From Kiritimatiellia bacterium (GTDB lineage Bacteria; Verrucomicrobiota; Kiritimatiellia; RFP12; UBA1067): 64,000 nt of DNA. A program made the position numbers and the translations under genes. The notes below the pieces were generated by a model, which had not been told where the DNA came from, searched no databases, and saw only the letters and a list, made by a program, of their open reading frames with translations. Within the stretch, counting starts at the first letter, position 1. Every line of letters begins with the position of its first letter. This document shows, piece after piece, positions 17,252-25,689 of this stretch. Where the stretch lies: positions 1-64,000 of the forward strand of contig JAFRBA010000174.1 in the NCBI GenBank assembly GCA_017405115.1, in the 5' to 3' direction.

Positions 17252-18034
17252 TCACGTCCTGCCCTTGGGGCTCGCCTTGCGCGGCTCGTCGCAGAACGCC
17301 TCGTAGCGGTCGCAGATGCCGGCGACGTCTTCGCCGAACTCCACCTGCTCGCCCTTGTGCAGCCAGAGTATCTTGTTGCACATGCTCCGGACCTGCCTTA
17401 TGGAATGCGACACGAGGATCGTCGTTGCGCCGGACTCCATGATCGACCGCATCTTACCCTCGCTCTTCTTCCTGAAGTGCCCGTCGCCGACGGAAAGCAC
17501 CTCGTCGAGGATCAGGATCTCGGGGTTGATCCGGGATGCTATGGAAAAGGCGAGACGCGACTTCATGCCCGACGACAGCTGGCGGAACGGGTAGTCCTCG
17601 AACTCCCCGAGCTCCGCGAACTCGATTATCTCGGGGTAGACCTCGTTCATGTATTCCCGCGTGTAGCCCAGCATCGCGCCACGCAGGTACGCGTTCTCCT
17701 TGACGGTGAGGTCCTTGTCAAAGCCGGAGGCGAGCTCGAGCAGCGCCGAAATGCTGCCGCGCGTGCGTATGACCCCCTCCGTCGGCTCCATGATGCGGGC
17801 GACGGCCTTCAGGAGAGTCGACTTGCCGGCGCCGTTTGTCCCGATGATGCCCAGCATGTCGCCCGGCATGAGCGAGAACGTGATGTGGCGGTTCGCCCAG
17901 AAGTTCGTGACGCGGAGCTTGCCGGTCAGCTTGCGCATGAGATACTCCTTCAGCCCGATCTGCTTCACGTCGCCGCGCTTGTAGCGGATGGAGACGTCGC
18001 ACACTTCGACTGCCGGGCGGACTGCCTTAGACAT
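17252..18034 (-). CDS. Polysaccharide-export ABC transporter ATP-binding protein (Wzt/KpsT-like)
   Basis: A 260-residue nucleotide-binding subunit. Walker A is GTNGAGKSTLLKAVA near residue 60, the signature is QLSSGMKSRLAFSI near 150, and Walker B is PEILILDEVLSVGD near 170, followed by the switch histidine in LVSHS. The GEVLSVGD-type Walker B and the N-terminal extension are typical of capsule, O-antigen and teichoic acid exporters. It lacks the C-terminal glycan-recognition domain of long Wzt proteins. The ATG at 18034 overlaps the permease stop by 8 nt, so the two subunits are translationally coupled. Confidence 0.92.
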   Translation of the reverse strand: MSKAVRPAVEVCDVSIRYKRGDVKQIGLKEYLMRKLTGKLRVTNFWANRHITFSLMPGDMLGIIGTNGAGKSTLLKAVARIMEPTEGVIRTRGSISALLELASGFDKDLTVKENAYLRGAMLGYTREYMNEVYPEIIEFAELGEFEDYPFRQLSSGMKSRLAFSIASRINPEILILDEVLSVGDGHFRKKSEGKMRSIMESGATTILVSHSIRQVRSMCNKILWLHKGEQVEFGEDVAGICDRYEAFCDEPRKASPKGRT

Positions 18035-18794
18035 GGTAGAGGAACTCCGTGTTGTGGCGCTTGTACAGCAACCCGCCGATGAACAGCGCAAGCGCGGCGA
18101 AGCCGGCGAGGAGCGCGAACTCCCAGGGCTCCGGCGTGGCGTTGTCCAGGACGATCTTGCGGATGAAGGCGATGTGGTCGTAGACCGGGTTGCAGCGGAA
18201 GAAGACCCGCATCTTCGGCGGAAAGCGGTCCGTCATGTAGAATATGGCCGAGCCGTACATGATGAGCCTCGTCATCACGCTCCACAGGTACTGCATGTCG
18301 CGGAAGAACACGTAGAGCGCGGAAAGGATGAGGCCGAGGCCGATGTTGAACAGCGCCAGGGTGACGATCGGATACACCAGGATGAGGAAGTGCCAAGTGA
18401 AGCTGATGCCGTCCAGTACGCAGAAGATGAAAAACACGACAAGCGTCAGCGCGAAGTTCAGCAGAGTCTGCGCGTTCTTGGACAGGAGGAACAGGTACTT
18501 CGGCACGTTCACCTTCGTGAAGATGGCGGAGTTTCCGACGAGGGCGGTCATGCCGCCCTTGCTCGAATCGGAGAAGAAGCCGAACACGAGGATGCCCGCG
18601 AAGAGGTACGTGGTGTAGTGCGGCGCGTCGCGCCCGAAGAACTGCGTGAACACCACCTTCATGACCAGCAGCGTCAGCAGCGGCGAAAGGAGGCTCCAGC
18701 CGACTCCCAGCACAGTGCCCTTGTACTTGTGCTTGAAGTCGCGCTTGACCAGCTCCTCCAGGAGGAACCTGTGTTTCTTTAGCTTTCGGAACAT
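18027..18794 (-). CDS. Polysaccharide-export ABC-2 type permease (Wzm/KpsM-like)
   Basis: A 255-residue inner-membrane protein with about six hydrophobic segments and the ABC-2 N-terminal motif ELVKRDFKHKYKGTVLGVGW, characteristic of Wzm/KpsM/TagG permeases. It forms the channel with the ATPase encoded next. The ATG at 18794 is chosen because homologous permeases begin at this point; the longer open frame would run through the promoter. TATAAT ends only seven bases before this ATG, so the mRNA is probably leaderless. Confidence 0.92.
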   Translation of the reverse strand: MFRKLKKHRFLLEELVKRDFKHKYKGTVLGVGWSLLSPLLTLLVMKVVFTQFFGRDAPHYTTYLFAGILVFGFFSDSSKGGMTALVGNSAIFTKVNVPKYLFLLSKNAQTLLNFALTLVVFFIFCVLDGISFTWHFLILVYPIVTLALFNIGLGLILSALYVFFRDMQYLWSVMTRLIMYGSAIFYMTDRFPPKMRVFFRCNPVYDHIAFIRKIVLDNATPEPWEFALLAGFAALALFIGGLLYKRHNTEFLYHV

Positions 18795-18801
18795 TGCGGA
18801 T

Positions 18802-18812
18802 ATTATACCACA
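18802..18812 (-). promoter_or_regulatory. Extended -10 promoter giving a leaderless permease mRNA
   Basis: Minus-strand TTGTGGTATAAT, with TATAAT at 18807-18802. Seven bases separate it from the permease ATG at 18794, so transcription would start at or next to the A of the start codon. Confidence 0.55.
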
Positions 18813-18951
18813 ATCAGCGCCTGAAGGTGTCTCCATCGTGTCTCCAAAAAAAGACACGTTCGGGACACCATCGAGACCACGGGCGCCGGAGTTTCTGTCA
18901 TACTGTCCGCGTCTTCGGCGACGAAGGCAGAAAGGAAGGAACAGTCAGGAC

Positions 18952-20499
18952 ATGCTTGCAAAATGCTACAGCGGCGCGGTGGCCGGGGTCGACGCGCAGA
19001 CAGTGGAAATAGAAGTCTGCTCGACAATCGGCACTTCGCAGTTCGCGATAGTCGGCCTCCCCGACACCGCGGTGAAGGAGGCGCGCGACAGGATCCCCGC
19101 GGCGCTGAAAAACCAGGGCCTGGCGATGCGGCGCGAGTACGACGTGACGGTGAACCTAGCCCCGGCGGACGTGCGCAAGGAGGGCCCGATCTACGACCTT
19201 CCGATAGCAGTCTGCCTGCTGAAGGCGACGGGGATGATCCAGAACGAACGCCTCTGCGACTACGCGCTCGCCGGCGAACTGGCGCTCTCGGGCGAGGTGC
19301 GGCGCGTGCGCGGCATCCTGCCGATCGTCATGGAGATGCGGCGCATAGGCAGGCGCGCGGTGCTGGTGCCCGAGGAGAACGTGGCGGAGGCCAGCGTCGT
19401 GGACGGCATAGACGTCATTCCGGTGCGCACGCTGCAGGAGGCCGTGCTCTACCTTAACGGCGAGCGCAAGATAGAGCCGTGTCGCACCGACCTGGCGGAG
19501 CTGGTCGCGTGCGAAGGCGACGGAGGCGACGACTTCTCAGACGTCCACGGGCAGGAGCAGGCGAGGCGCGCCATCGAGGTCGCGGTCGCCGGCGGCCACA
19601 ACATCCTGATGATCGGCTCCCCCGGCTCGGGCAAGACGATGCTGGCGCGGCGGATCCCGTCCATCCTCCCTCCGCTTACCGTCGAGGAGGCGCTGGAGGT
19701 GTCGCGCATCCATTCGGTGGCCGGCGTCGCAAAGAGCTGCGGCGGGTTCGTCACCCGCCGGCCCTTCCGAGCCCCGCACCACACGGTCAGCTCCATCGGC
19801 CTCCTCGGCGGCGGGGCCCATCCGGTTCCCGGCGAGGTGTCGCTGGCGCACCGCGGCGTCCTGTTCCTCGACGAGTTCGCGGAATTCCCGCGCAACGCGC
19901 TCGAGGTCCTGCGCCAGCCGCTGGAGGACGGGCATGTCGGGGTGTCCCGCGCCGCCGCGGCGTACGACTTCCCGTCCCGTTTCATGCTCGTCGCCGCGAT
20001 GAACCCGTGCCCCTGCGGCTACTACGGCGACGAAACGCACGCCTGCCGCTGCTCGCCGCGCTCGATAATGAAGTACCAGAGCAGGGTCTCGGGTCCGCTG
20101 CTCGACAGAATCGACATACAGATCGAGGTGCCGCCCGTGCCGGCGAAGAAGTTGCCCCTGATGGACCCGGGGGAACCGAGCTCCGCCATCAGGGCGCGCG
20201 TCATGAGGGCGCGCGAAATCCAAGCTGCGCGCTACCGCGGCCTTTCGTCGGGCCTTACGAACGGCGAAGTCAGGGGGCGGGACCTCGCCGACGCATGCCG
20301 GTTCTCCTCCGCGGACAAGGACCGCCTGGTCCGGATAATAGAGCGCCTCGGCCTTTCGGCCCGCGCCTACGACAAGGTGCTGCGCGTCGCGCGCACGCTG
20401 GCCGACCTCGACGAAGTGGATACCGTGCGCGAAAGCGACATACTCGGCGCCCTCTCGTACAGGAAGATGGACGAGAACGACAGCACCTTCTGGGCATGA
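18952..20499 (+). CDS. YifB/ComM-family Mg-chelatase-like AAA+ ATPase
   Basis: A 515-residue member of the YifB/ComM family. The N-terminal ChlI-type domain has VGLPDTAVKEARDRI near residue 38. The AAA+ core has Walker A MIGSPGSGKTMLARR near 220 and Walker B GVLFLDEFAEF near 300, then the family's AMNPCPCGYYGD near 345, and a C-terminal Mg_chelatase_C domain. In competent bacteria ComM is a helicase for branch migration; the role here is inferred only. The ATG at 18952 starts the conserved LAKCYSGAVAG; GTCAGGAC lies before it. It is divergent from the ABC permease and precedes a small unknown gene on the same strand. Confidence 0.93.
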   Translation: MLAKCYSGAVAGVDAQTVEIEVCSTIGTSQFAIVGLPDTAVKEARDRIPAALKNQGLAMRREYDVTVNLAPADVRKEGPIYDLPIAVCLLKATGMIQNERLCDYALAGELALSGEVRRVRGILPIVMEMRRIGRRAVLVPEENVAEASVVDGIDVIPVRTLQEAVLYLNGERKIEPCRTDLAELVACEGDGGDDFSDVHGQEQARRAIEVAVAGGHNILMIGSPGSGKTMLARRIPSILPPLTVEEALEVSRIHSVAGVAKSCGGFVTRRPFRAPHHTVSSIGLLGGGAHPVPGEVSLAHRGVLFLDEFAEFPRNALEVLRQPLEDGHVGVSRAAAAYDFPSRFMLVAAMNPCPCGYYGDETHACRCSPRSIMKYQSRVSGPLLDRIDIQIEVPPVPAKKLPLMDPGEPSSAIRARVMRAREIQAARYRGLSSGLTNGEVRGRDLADACRFSSADKDRLVRIIERLGLSARAYDKVLRVARTLADLDEVDTVRESDILGALSYRKMDENDSTFWA

Positions 20500-20559
20500 C
20501 GCAAAAGGATTCCTGAAAAGGAAAGCAACAACAAGACAACAAAGGAAAGGAACGACAAG

Positions 20560-21150
20560 ATGAACGAGACAACACCCGCAGAGACCGTGCGCCAGCCCGG
20601 CGCATTCCGCCCGCAGCTGGCCCTCTACCACCCAAACGGCAAGGGGACCGGCGGTGCGGCGAAGATGAACCTCCACCCCGCGCACGACGACACCGAGGGC
20701 TGCCTGATGCTGAGCATGGCCAGGCAGAGCGCCATCGGCGGGCAGGTCGGCGGAGTGCAGCAGTTCGCGCGGTTCGACTGGGAGAACGCGATAACCGTCA
20801 AGCTCGGCTTCGCCGACCTCTGCGCCATGCTGCAGGTCTTCAACGGCGAATGCGAGTCGCTTGGCGACGGGCGCGGCCTCTACCACCGCACGGCCCGAGC
20901 CTCCACGAAGATCGTGCTTAGGCATCTGGTCGACCCGAGGCCCTGCTATTCGCTGGAACTCTACCGCACGCTCGCGGCGGACGGCGGCGAGACGAGCGCC
21001 CACATGCTGATATCAAGCGCCGAGGCCGAGGGCCTGCGCGCCGCGATCCTGGGGTCGATGTCCGTGGTGTGCTTCGGGATCCCGATGCTTATTCCGCGCG
21101 ACACCACGGCCTATAGGGCGGAAAACTCGCGCCGCATCGCCGCAGCATGA
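20560..21150 (+). CDS. Conserved-looking protein of unknown function, 196 residues
   Basis: I do not recognise the family with confidence. It is a soluble protein without signal peptide or membrane segments. It contains LALYHPNGKGTGGAAKMNLH, FDWENAITVKLGFADL, GDGRGLYHRTARASTKI and a C-terminal VCFGIPMLIP. The alternating basic, aromatic and beta-prone pattern could fit a nucleic-acid-binding beta-sheet fold (Whirly/PUR-type), but this is speculation. AAGGAAAGGAACGACAAG upstream gives a good ribosome binding site. It follows the ComM-like gene by 60 bp on the same strand and is probably co-transcribed. Confidence 0.8.
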   Translation: MNETTPAETVRQPGAFRPQLALYHPNGKGTGGAAKMNLHPAHDDTEGCLMLSMARQSAIGGQVGGVQQFARFDWENAITVKLGFADLCAMLQVFNGECESLGDGRGLYHRTARASTKIVLRHLVDPRPCYSLELYRTLAADGGETSAHMLISSAEAEGLRAAILGSMSVVCFGIPMLIPRDTTAYRAENSRRIAAA

Positions 21151-21161
21151 CCGAACCAGGA

Positions 21162-21190
21162 GCCTGCGCCTCGTCCGCCGGGGCGCAGGC
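21162..21190. terminator. Hairpin between convergent genes
   Basis: GCCTGCGCC (21162-21170) pairs perfectly with GGCGCAGGC (21182-21190) in the 73-bp gap between the 196-residue gene and the converging MFS gene. Neither side has a clear T-tract, so it may be a bidirectional but weak terminator. Confidence 0.45.
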
Positions 21191-21223
21191 GCGTAGTCCT
21201 AGAGACATACGCTAGAGCCTCGG

Positions 21224-22477
21224 TCAGCTTCGCCTTGAAGCGGCGGCGAACGCGCGGACCGAGTAGCGGCGCGCAAGGAACACAGCACAGCCGCCCAGCA
21301 GGTAGAACACGCCGAGCGTGGACATGCCGGTCGTCATCGAGAACGTCTCCGCGATCTTGCCGAGCACGGTGGGCGCCGCGGACCCGAGTATGAAGCCGCC
21401 GCAACAGAACATTCCGCTCGCCGCCGCGCGGTACCGCGGGTTGATCACGTCGTGCAGGGAGGCGAAGAAGTTCGCGTCGTAGATGCCGCGCGCGAAGCCC
21501 CAGCAGAACAGCCCCGCGCACGCCCAGGCCAGCGACCCGGTCCTCACCGCGAAGAATGCGCACGGCGCTGACAAGACGAGGCCGGTCGCCGCGACCTCGA
21601 AGCGCGCGGTGGAGCGCCGGGACGCGAGGAAGTCGGTGAACCTGCCGGCCATGTTGATGCTGATGAACGCCCCGAGGTAGAACCAGAACACGGCGTGGAA
21701 GGCCGCCGCGGCGCGCGCGTCCGGCAGAAACGTGTCGCCCACGTACGTCGTCATCCACACGCGGAAACCGTTGTCGCCGTACTGGCAGAACCCGAAGGCG
21801 AGCGTCAGCAGCAGCGCGGCGGGGGAGGTGAGGAAGGTCATTACCGCCTCCTTCGCAGACGCCTTGTGGACCGGCTCGGCGGACGCGGCGGATGCGGAGG
21901 AGCCGTCATCGGCGCGGTCGCGCAGAAACATGAACAGCACTGCGCACCAGACTGCGGCCAGAACGCCCAGCACCCAGAAGCCGCACCGCCACTGGCCGGG
22001 GCCGAGCGAACCCGCGAAGACGGACGACAGGATCACGCCCATGTACATTGCGCTCTGGTAGACCGCCATCGCGGTCGACCTGGTCTCCTTGTGGAATTCC
22101 GAGAGCACGGCCGACGAGCTCGACGGCACCATGCTCTGCCCCATCGCGACCACGACGCCATAGCAGCAGACCAGCATGGAAACGGACGGCGCGAAGCCGG
22201 CCGCGAATATGCCGACGGAGAACACGAAGAACCCGACTACGATTATGGTCTTGCGCCGCAGCAGGTCCGCCACGACGCTTGCGCACGGTGCGGACAGGCC
22301 GTAGACCAGGTGGAAGACGGTCGCCACCATCCCCAGCGACGCCGCGCCGAGGCACAGGTCCGTGCGGATTGACGGGATGGACGCGAAGTACAGCTGGCGT
22401 ATCCCCTGCAACAGGAAATGCGCCACGAACAGGAGCCCGAGTATGACCCACTTGTAGTTGCGGTTCTCAGCGTTCAT
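21224..22477 (-). CDS. Major facilitator superfamily transporter
   Basis: A 417-residue protein with about 12 hydrophobic segments. It has the MFS cytoplasmic loop signature after TM2 (VVADLLRRKTIIVVG) and a second basic loop after TM8 (AGRFTDFLASRRS). The overall pattern fits the sugar-phosphate/organic anion type (UhpT/GlpT/hexuronate group), though the substrate is not determined by sequence alone. It is the last gene of the nagB-DUF1080-Gfo/Idh operon, 14 bp after the M29-like gene. It therefore probably imports the mono- or disaccharide released by the secreted enzymes (inference). GGGGTG precedes the ATG. Confidence 0.88.
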   Translation of the reverse strand: MNAENRNYKWVILGLLFVAHFLLQGIRQLYFASIPSIRTDLCLGAASLGMVATVFHLVYGLSAPCASVVADLLRRKTIIVVGFFVFSVGIFAAGFAPSVSMLVCCYGVVVAMGQSMVPSSSSAVLSEFHKETRSTAMAVYQSAMYMGVILSSVFAGSLGPGQWRCGFWVLGVLAAVWCAVLFMFLRDRADDGSSASAASAEPVHKASAKEAVMTFLTSPAALLLTLAFGFCQYGDNGFRVWMTTYVGDTFLPDARAAAAFHAVFWFYLGAFISINMAGRFTDFLASRRSTARFEVAATGLVLSAPCAFFAVRTGSLAWACAGLFCWGFARGIYDANFFASLHDVINPRYRAAASGMFCCGGFILGSAAPTVLGKIAETFSMTTGMSTLGVFYLLGGCAVFLARRYSVRAFAAASRRS

Positions 22478-22491
22478 GTCTGCACCCCGCC

Positions 22492-23613
22492 CTAGTGCTG
22501 GTCGATGACGCCGTCCACGAACTTGCCGTCCTTGATCACGACAAGCCCGTCAAGGCTTATTGTAGGCCGGCGGATGTCCATGTCCATGTGCAGGTTGCTG
22601 TGCACCACACCGTCGCGGTTGACGTTCTTGCCCAGCGCGATGTGGATGGTGTCGTGCGAGTGGGTGCCGTTGTTGAACCGCCCATTCGTCCAGTACATGT
22701 CATTGTCCTCCAGGTCTGTCGTAACGAGGCCCACTTCGTCGAGGCCGAATCCGGGCGGATCGTTGTCGACGTCGAGTTTCTTCAGGCGCGCAATCTGCTC
22801 CGGGTCGCCAGACATCTCCTTGACCCTGCCGTTCTCCATGACGAAGCGCAATGGCTCGCGGTCAGTCTCCGCCGGCGGGCGGACGCCCCTGTAGGTCGGG
22901 CCGTCGATGACGAGGACGCCCTTTGTCTCCGGCCCCAACGCCGGCACTATCGCCACCTCGCCGTATAGCGGAACGATTCCGTGGATGGGATACCACCTCG
23001 CCCCCTCCACCATGGGAACCGCCATGTCGGTTCCGGCCGGCGACGTGATCCTGACCACCTTGGTCGACGCCAGCTTCTCGTTGAGCCACGTTGTCCTGGG
23101 CCTGATCGCCGCAACGCCCTCTGTCGTGATGTCCCAGTTCTCCATGTTAGTGTACTGGTACTCCATGCGCCGACCCTTTCCCGTAAGGCAGATGTCGTCC
23201 ATGTGCGGAACGCCGAAGAGGTTCGCGTACGTCAGGGTCAGCCCCGGGCTGCGTATGCAAATGACGACGTCCGCCGCCTCCGCCGCAGCCTTGGCTGGCT
23301 TGAGGATGCGCGCGTTCAGCTCGTCCTGGCCGGTGGGGTACTTCTGGTCGTTGAAGATGAACGACTCGTCATGGCAGAGCCCGCTGTAGACCGACAGGTC
23401 CATTATGATGGGCTTCATGCCAAGCTCCGTGGCGCCAGCCTCAAGCGCCTGGGCGCACTGCACGCGCTGCGGGTCCTTGTCGACCAGTATCAGCACCGAC
23501 TCGCCGGGCTTCCCCTGGCATGCCGCCTCAAGGGCGATCCTGCCGTTCCTTACGATTCTCTCGCTCAGGTTCGGGTTTACGCCCATGAAAACCTTTTTCC
23601 CGTTTCCGCTCAT
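22492..23613 (-). CDS. M29 (aminopeptidase T)-like metallohydrolase family protein
   Basis: A 373-residue protein resembling the aminopeptidase T/M29 family, which also includes NicX-type dioxygenases. The C-terminal metal-site pattern is visible as DTIHIALGKNVNRDG and then SNLHMDMDIRRP. The N-terminal half (ERIVRNGRIALEAACQ, then SVLILVDKDP) fits the family's first domain. Its place in a sugar operon rather than a peptide locus suggests a non-peptidase activity, but this is inference. The start at 23613 is chosen for GGAGG seven bases upstream; the longer open frame is not protein-like. It lies 47 bp after the oxidoreductase gene. Confidence 0.65.
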   Translation of the reverse strand: MSGNGKKVFMGVNPNLSERIVRNGRIALEAACQGKPGESVLILVDKDPQRVQCAQALEAGATELGMKPIIMDLSVYSGLCHDESFIFNDQKYPTGQDELNARILKPAKAAAEAADVVICIRSPGLTLTYANLFGVPHMDDICLTGKGRRMEYQYTNMENWDITTEGVAAIRPRTTWLNEKLASTKVVRITSPAGTDMAVPMVEGARWYPIHGIVPLYGEVAIVPALGPETKGVLVIDGPTYRGVRPPAETDREPLRFVMENGRVKEMSGDPEQIARLKKLDVDNDPPGFGLDEVGLVTTDLEDNDMYWTNGRFNNGTHSHDTIHIALGKNVNRDGVVHSNLHMDMDIRRPTISLDGLVVIKDGKFVDGVIDQH

Positions 23614-23660
23614 GTGTTGTCCTCCATCTTTTGCTTTTAGGTTTAGATTTATGTTGAAAA

Positions 23661-24998
23661 CTAGAATTCCCATCCCCTGCGGCACGTCGCCACGAAGTCG
23701 CGCAGGTCGGCGGACGCAAGCGTCTTGCCCGGCACCCGCTCGGACATGGTTCCCATCAGAACCGCCTCTGCCAGGTACGTCGACCACGAGAAGTCGCTCC
23801 TCGCCTTGCGTCCCGCGAGGATCGCGTCGAAGAACTCGTGGAAGTGCGTCGGCGTGTCCGCCAGCCTCGGCAGCGCAGGCGCCGGCACGCCCCCCTTCAT
23901 CGCCACCGCCGGCAGAAGGTCGTGGTCGTGTGGCTCGAAGATCCAGCCGTCTTCGCACTCAACGACCTTACCCTGTATGAAGAAGTCCTTGAACGGCGTC
24001 TTCTCGGCGGCAAGCCTTGCCAGGTCGTCTGGCGGCAGGAACCTCTTCGGCATGCCCGGAACCGACTTCTCGCCGTCATACCAGTCGACGGAGAACGAGC
24101 CGAAGTCCCACGAGACGTGCGCCGCCGTCGGGAAGCGCCCCTCCTTGTAGACCGGGTCGACGAAGAACGCGTCGTCGACCTCTGCGCGGACCAACTTCGC
24201 CCGCGTTGCCTTGAGGTCCATTCCGAGCCAGAGCGACGAAAACATATGCGAGGCCATGTCGCCCACGACGGAGCTTCCGTAGTCATGCCATGTGCGCCAA
24301 AGCAGCGGGTGGAACACCTGCTCCGCGTATGGGCGGAACGGAGCGGGACCAATCCACCTCTCCCAGTCGAGCGTCTTCGGCACAGGAGCCGGCGGCATGG
24401 AAAAGCGCTTCTTCTTGGACCTTCCTCCGCGGTTGGAGAACATCCAGACCCTGCGAACCGGACCAAGCACGCCGGAGCGCATCAGCTCTACGACCGTGCG
24501 GTCGCCGGGGCGCGCCGCGAATTGGGCGCCGAACTGCGTGACGACGCCGGACTTCGCCGCCGCGTCGCGCATCAACTCGAGCTCTCGGATGTCGTGGCAG
24601 AGTGGCTTCTGGCAGTAGCAGTGAATCCCCTTCCGCATCGCGCTTACGGCGATGACTGCGTGCGTGTGGTCGGGCGTCGAAACGTTTATGCTGTCGATGT
24701 CCTCATTCTCGAGCAGCTCGCGCCAGTCGCGGTAGATCCGCGCCTTCGGGCAGAGTTCCTTCGATGCTCTTCCGAGAAACGCCGCGTCCACGTCGCACAA
24801 CGCGACGATGTCCGCGTCGGGATGGCCCTGGAACGACTTTATGTCGTTCCACGCCATGTTCGCCGTGCCTATGCAGGCGTGCTTCAGCCGCGAGTTCGGC
24901 GAGCGGGACGACACTATCGACGGGAGCCCGGCGCAGCCGCCGACAAGGCCGAAGACCCCCGCCCCCGCGCCAAGCCCCAGGAATTCCCTCCTCTTCAT
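23661..24998 (-). CDS. Tat-exported Gfo/Idh/MocA-family oxidoreductase
   Basis: A 445-residue NAD(P)-dependent sugar or polyol dehydrogenase. The N-terminus is a twin-arginine signal with lipobox-like GGC (MKRREFLGLGAGAGVFGLVG). The Rossmann domain follows (DADIVALCDVD near 65), and the catalytic motif is YCQKPLCHDIRE near 130, with Gln where many relatives have Glu; this is common in PVC-group homologues. VEVDDAFFVDP and HFHEFFDAILAGRKA belong to the C-terminal beta-sheet domain. Tat export implies cofactor loading before transport. Its ATG overlaps the DUF1080 stop (ATGA). It is probably an oxidation step on a released sugar, with the DUF1080 partner. Confidence 0.92.
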   Translation of the reverse strand: MKRREFLGLGAGAGVFGLVGGCAGLPSIVSSRSPNSRLKHACIGTANMAWNDIKSFQGHPDADIVALCDVDAAFLGRASKELCPKARIYRDWRELLENEDIDSINVSTPDHTHAVIAVSAMRKGIHCYCQKPLCHDIRELELMRDAAAKSGVVTQFGAQFAARPGDRTVVELMRSGVLGPVRRVWMFSNRGGRSKKKRFSMPPAPVPKTLDWERWIGPAPFRPYAEQVFHPLLWRTWHDYGSSVVGDMASHMFSSLWLGMDLKATRAKLVRAEVDDAFFVDPVYKEGRFPTAAHVSWDFGSFSVDWYDGEKSVPGMPKRFLPPDDLARLAAEKTPFKDFFIQGKVVECEDGWIFEPHDHDLLPAVAMKGGVPAPALPRLADTPTHFHEFFDAILAGRKARSDFSWSTYLAEAVLMGTMSERVPGKTLASADLRDFVATCRRGWEF

Positions 24999-25678
24999 TC
25001 GCAGGCCTCCCGGACCCTGAAACTCTTCACATGCACGGCTCCGCCGCCGTGTATGCCCTGGAAGCCGACCTTGCCGCAAGTCGGAATCTCGGCCCACGGG
25101 CAAAACGAGCGCTGGCGCTCTGGCGTAAGCGAGCCGTCTGGATTCGTCTTCGCGTCCGTGAATTTCGAAAGGTCCTCGTCTATCACCTGCTCGCCGTTGA
25201 CCCAGACCTTCACGCTCTTGCCGCGGCATGAGACCTGCATGCGGTTCCACTCGCCCGCCGGCCTTGAGCAGACCTTCGTCGCGGCGGAATGCCCGTAGAG
25301 CGAGCCCGTCATCTGGTGCTGCTTCTGCTTCCCCTGGTACTGCGGGTGGAAGTCGTCGAGCATCTGTATCTCGATCTTCGCCCTCGGATGGTCGGAGTCG
25401 TAGATGTAGAGCCCCGAATTGCCAGCCGCGTCAAGCCGATACGTGCAGTCGAGGTCGAAGTTCGGCCCGTAGCTCCTCGCTGACAGGATCTTCTCCGCAT
25501 TGGTCGGCGCAAGACAGCCGTCCGCTTCGTATCGCCAGCCGACGCCTCTGTTTTCCGCATTCAAAAGGTCCTTGTCGAACACGTCCCTCCAGCCATCGGA
25601 ACCAGGGCGCGGACATGTCGCGCATCCGGCGGCCGCCAACGCGGCGGCAAGGACAACCATGCAATTGACCACCTTCAT
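24995..25678 (-). CDS. DUF1080 lipoprotein (3-keto-disaccharide hydrolase family)
   Basis: A 227-residue lipoprotein: signal peptide with lipobox LAAAGC and cleavage before Cys 18. It has one LamG-like DUF1080 domain, with the family's GNSGLYIYDSDHPRAKIEIQ and GEWNRMQVSCRGKSVKVWVNG. Members are often found beside Gfo/Idh enzymes in PVC and Bacteroidetes genomes, and some cleave 3-keto-glycosides. The pairing here suggests oxidise-then-cleave processing in the periplasm or at the outer membrane (inference). AGGAAA precedes the ATG. It lies 11 bp downstream of nagB. Confidence 0.9.
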   Translation of the reverse strand: MKVVNCMVVLAAALAAAGCATCPRPGSDGWRDVFDKDLLNAENRGVGWRYEADGCLAPTNAEKILSARSYGPNFDLDCTYRLDAAGNSGLYIYDSDHPRAKIEIQMLDDFHPQYQGKQKQHQMTGSLYGHSAATKVCSRPAGEWNRMQVSCRGKSVKVWVNGEQVIDEDLSKFTDAKTNPDGSLTPERQRSFCPWAEIPTCGKVGFQGIHGGGAVHVKSFRVREACE

Positions 25679-25689
25679 GCGGGCATTTC

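Noticed and set aside
17220..17381. A 54-codon N-terminal extension of the 664-residue secreted protein.
   Set aside because: It overlaps the 3' end of the ABC ATPase gene, is Arg-rich and would bury the signal peptide; a Shine-Dalgarno supports the ATG at 17219.
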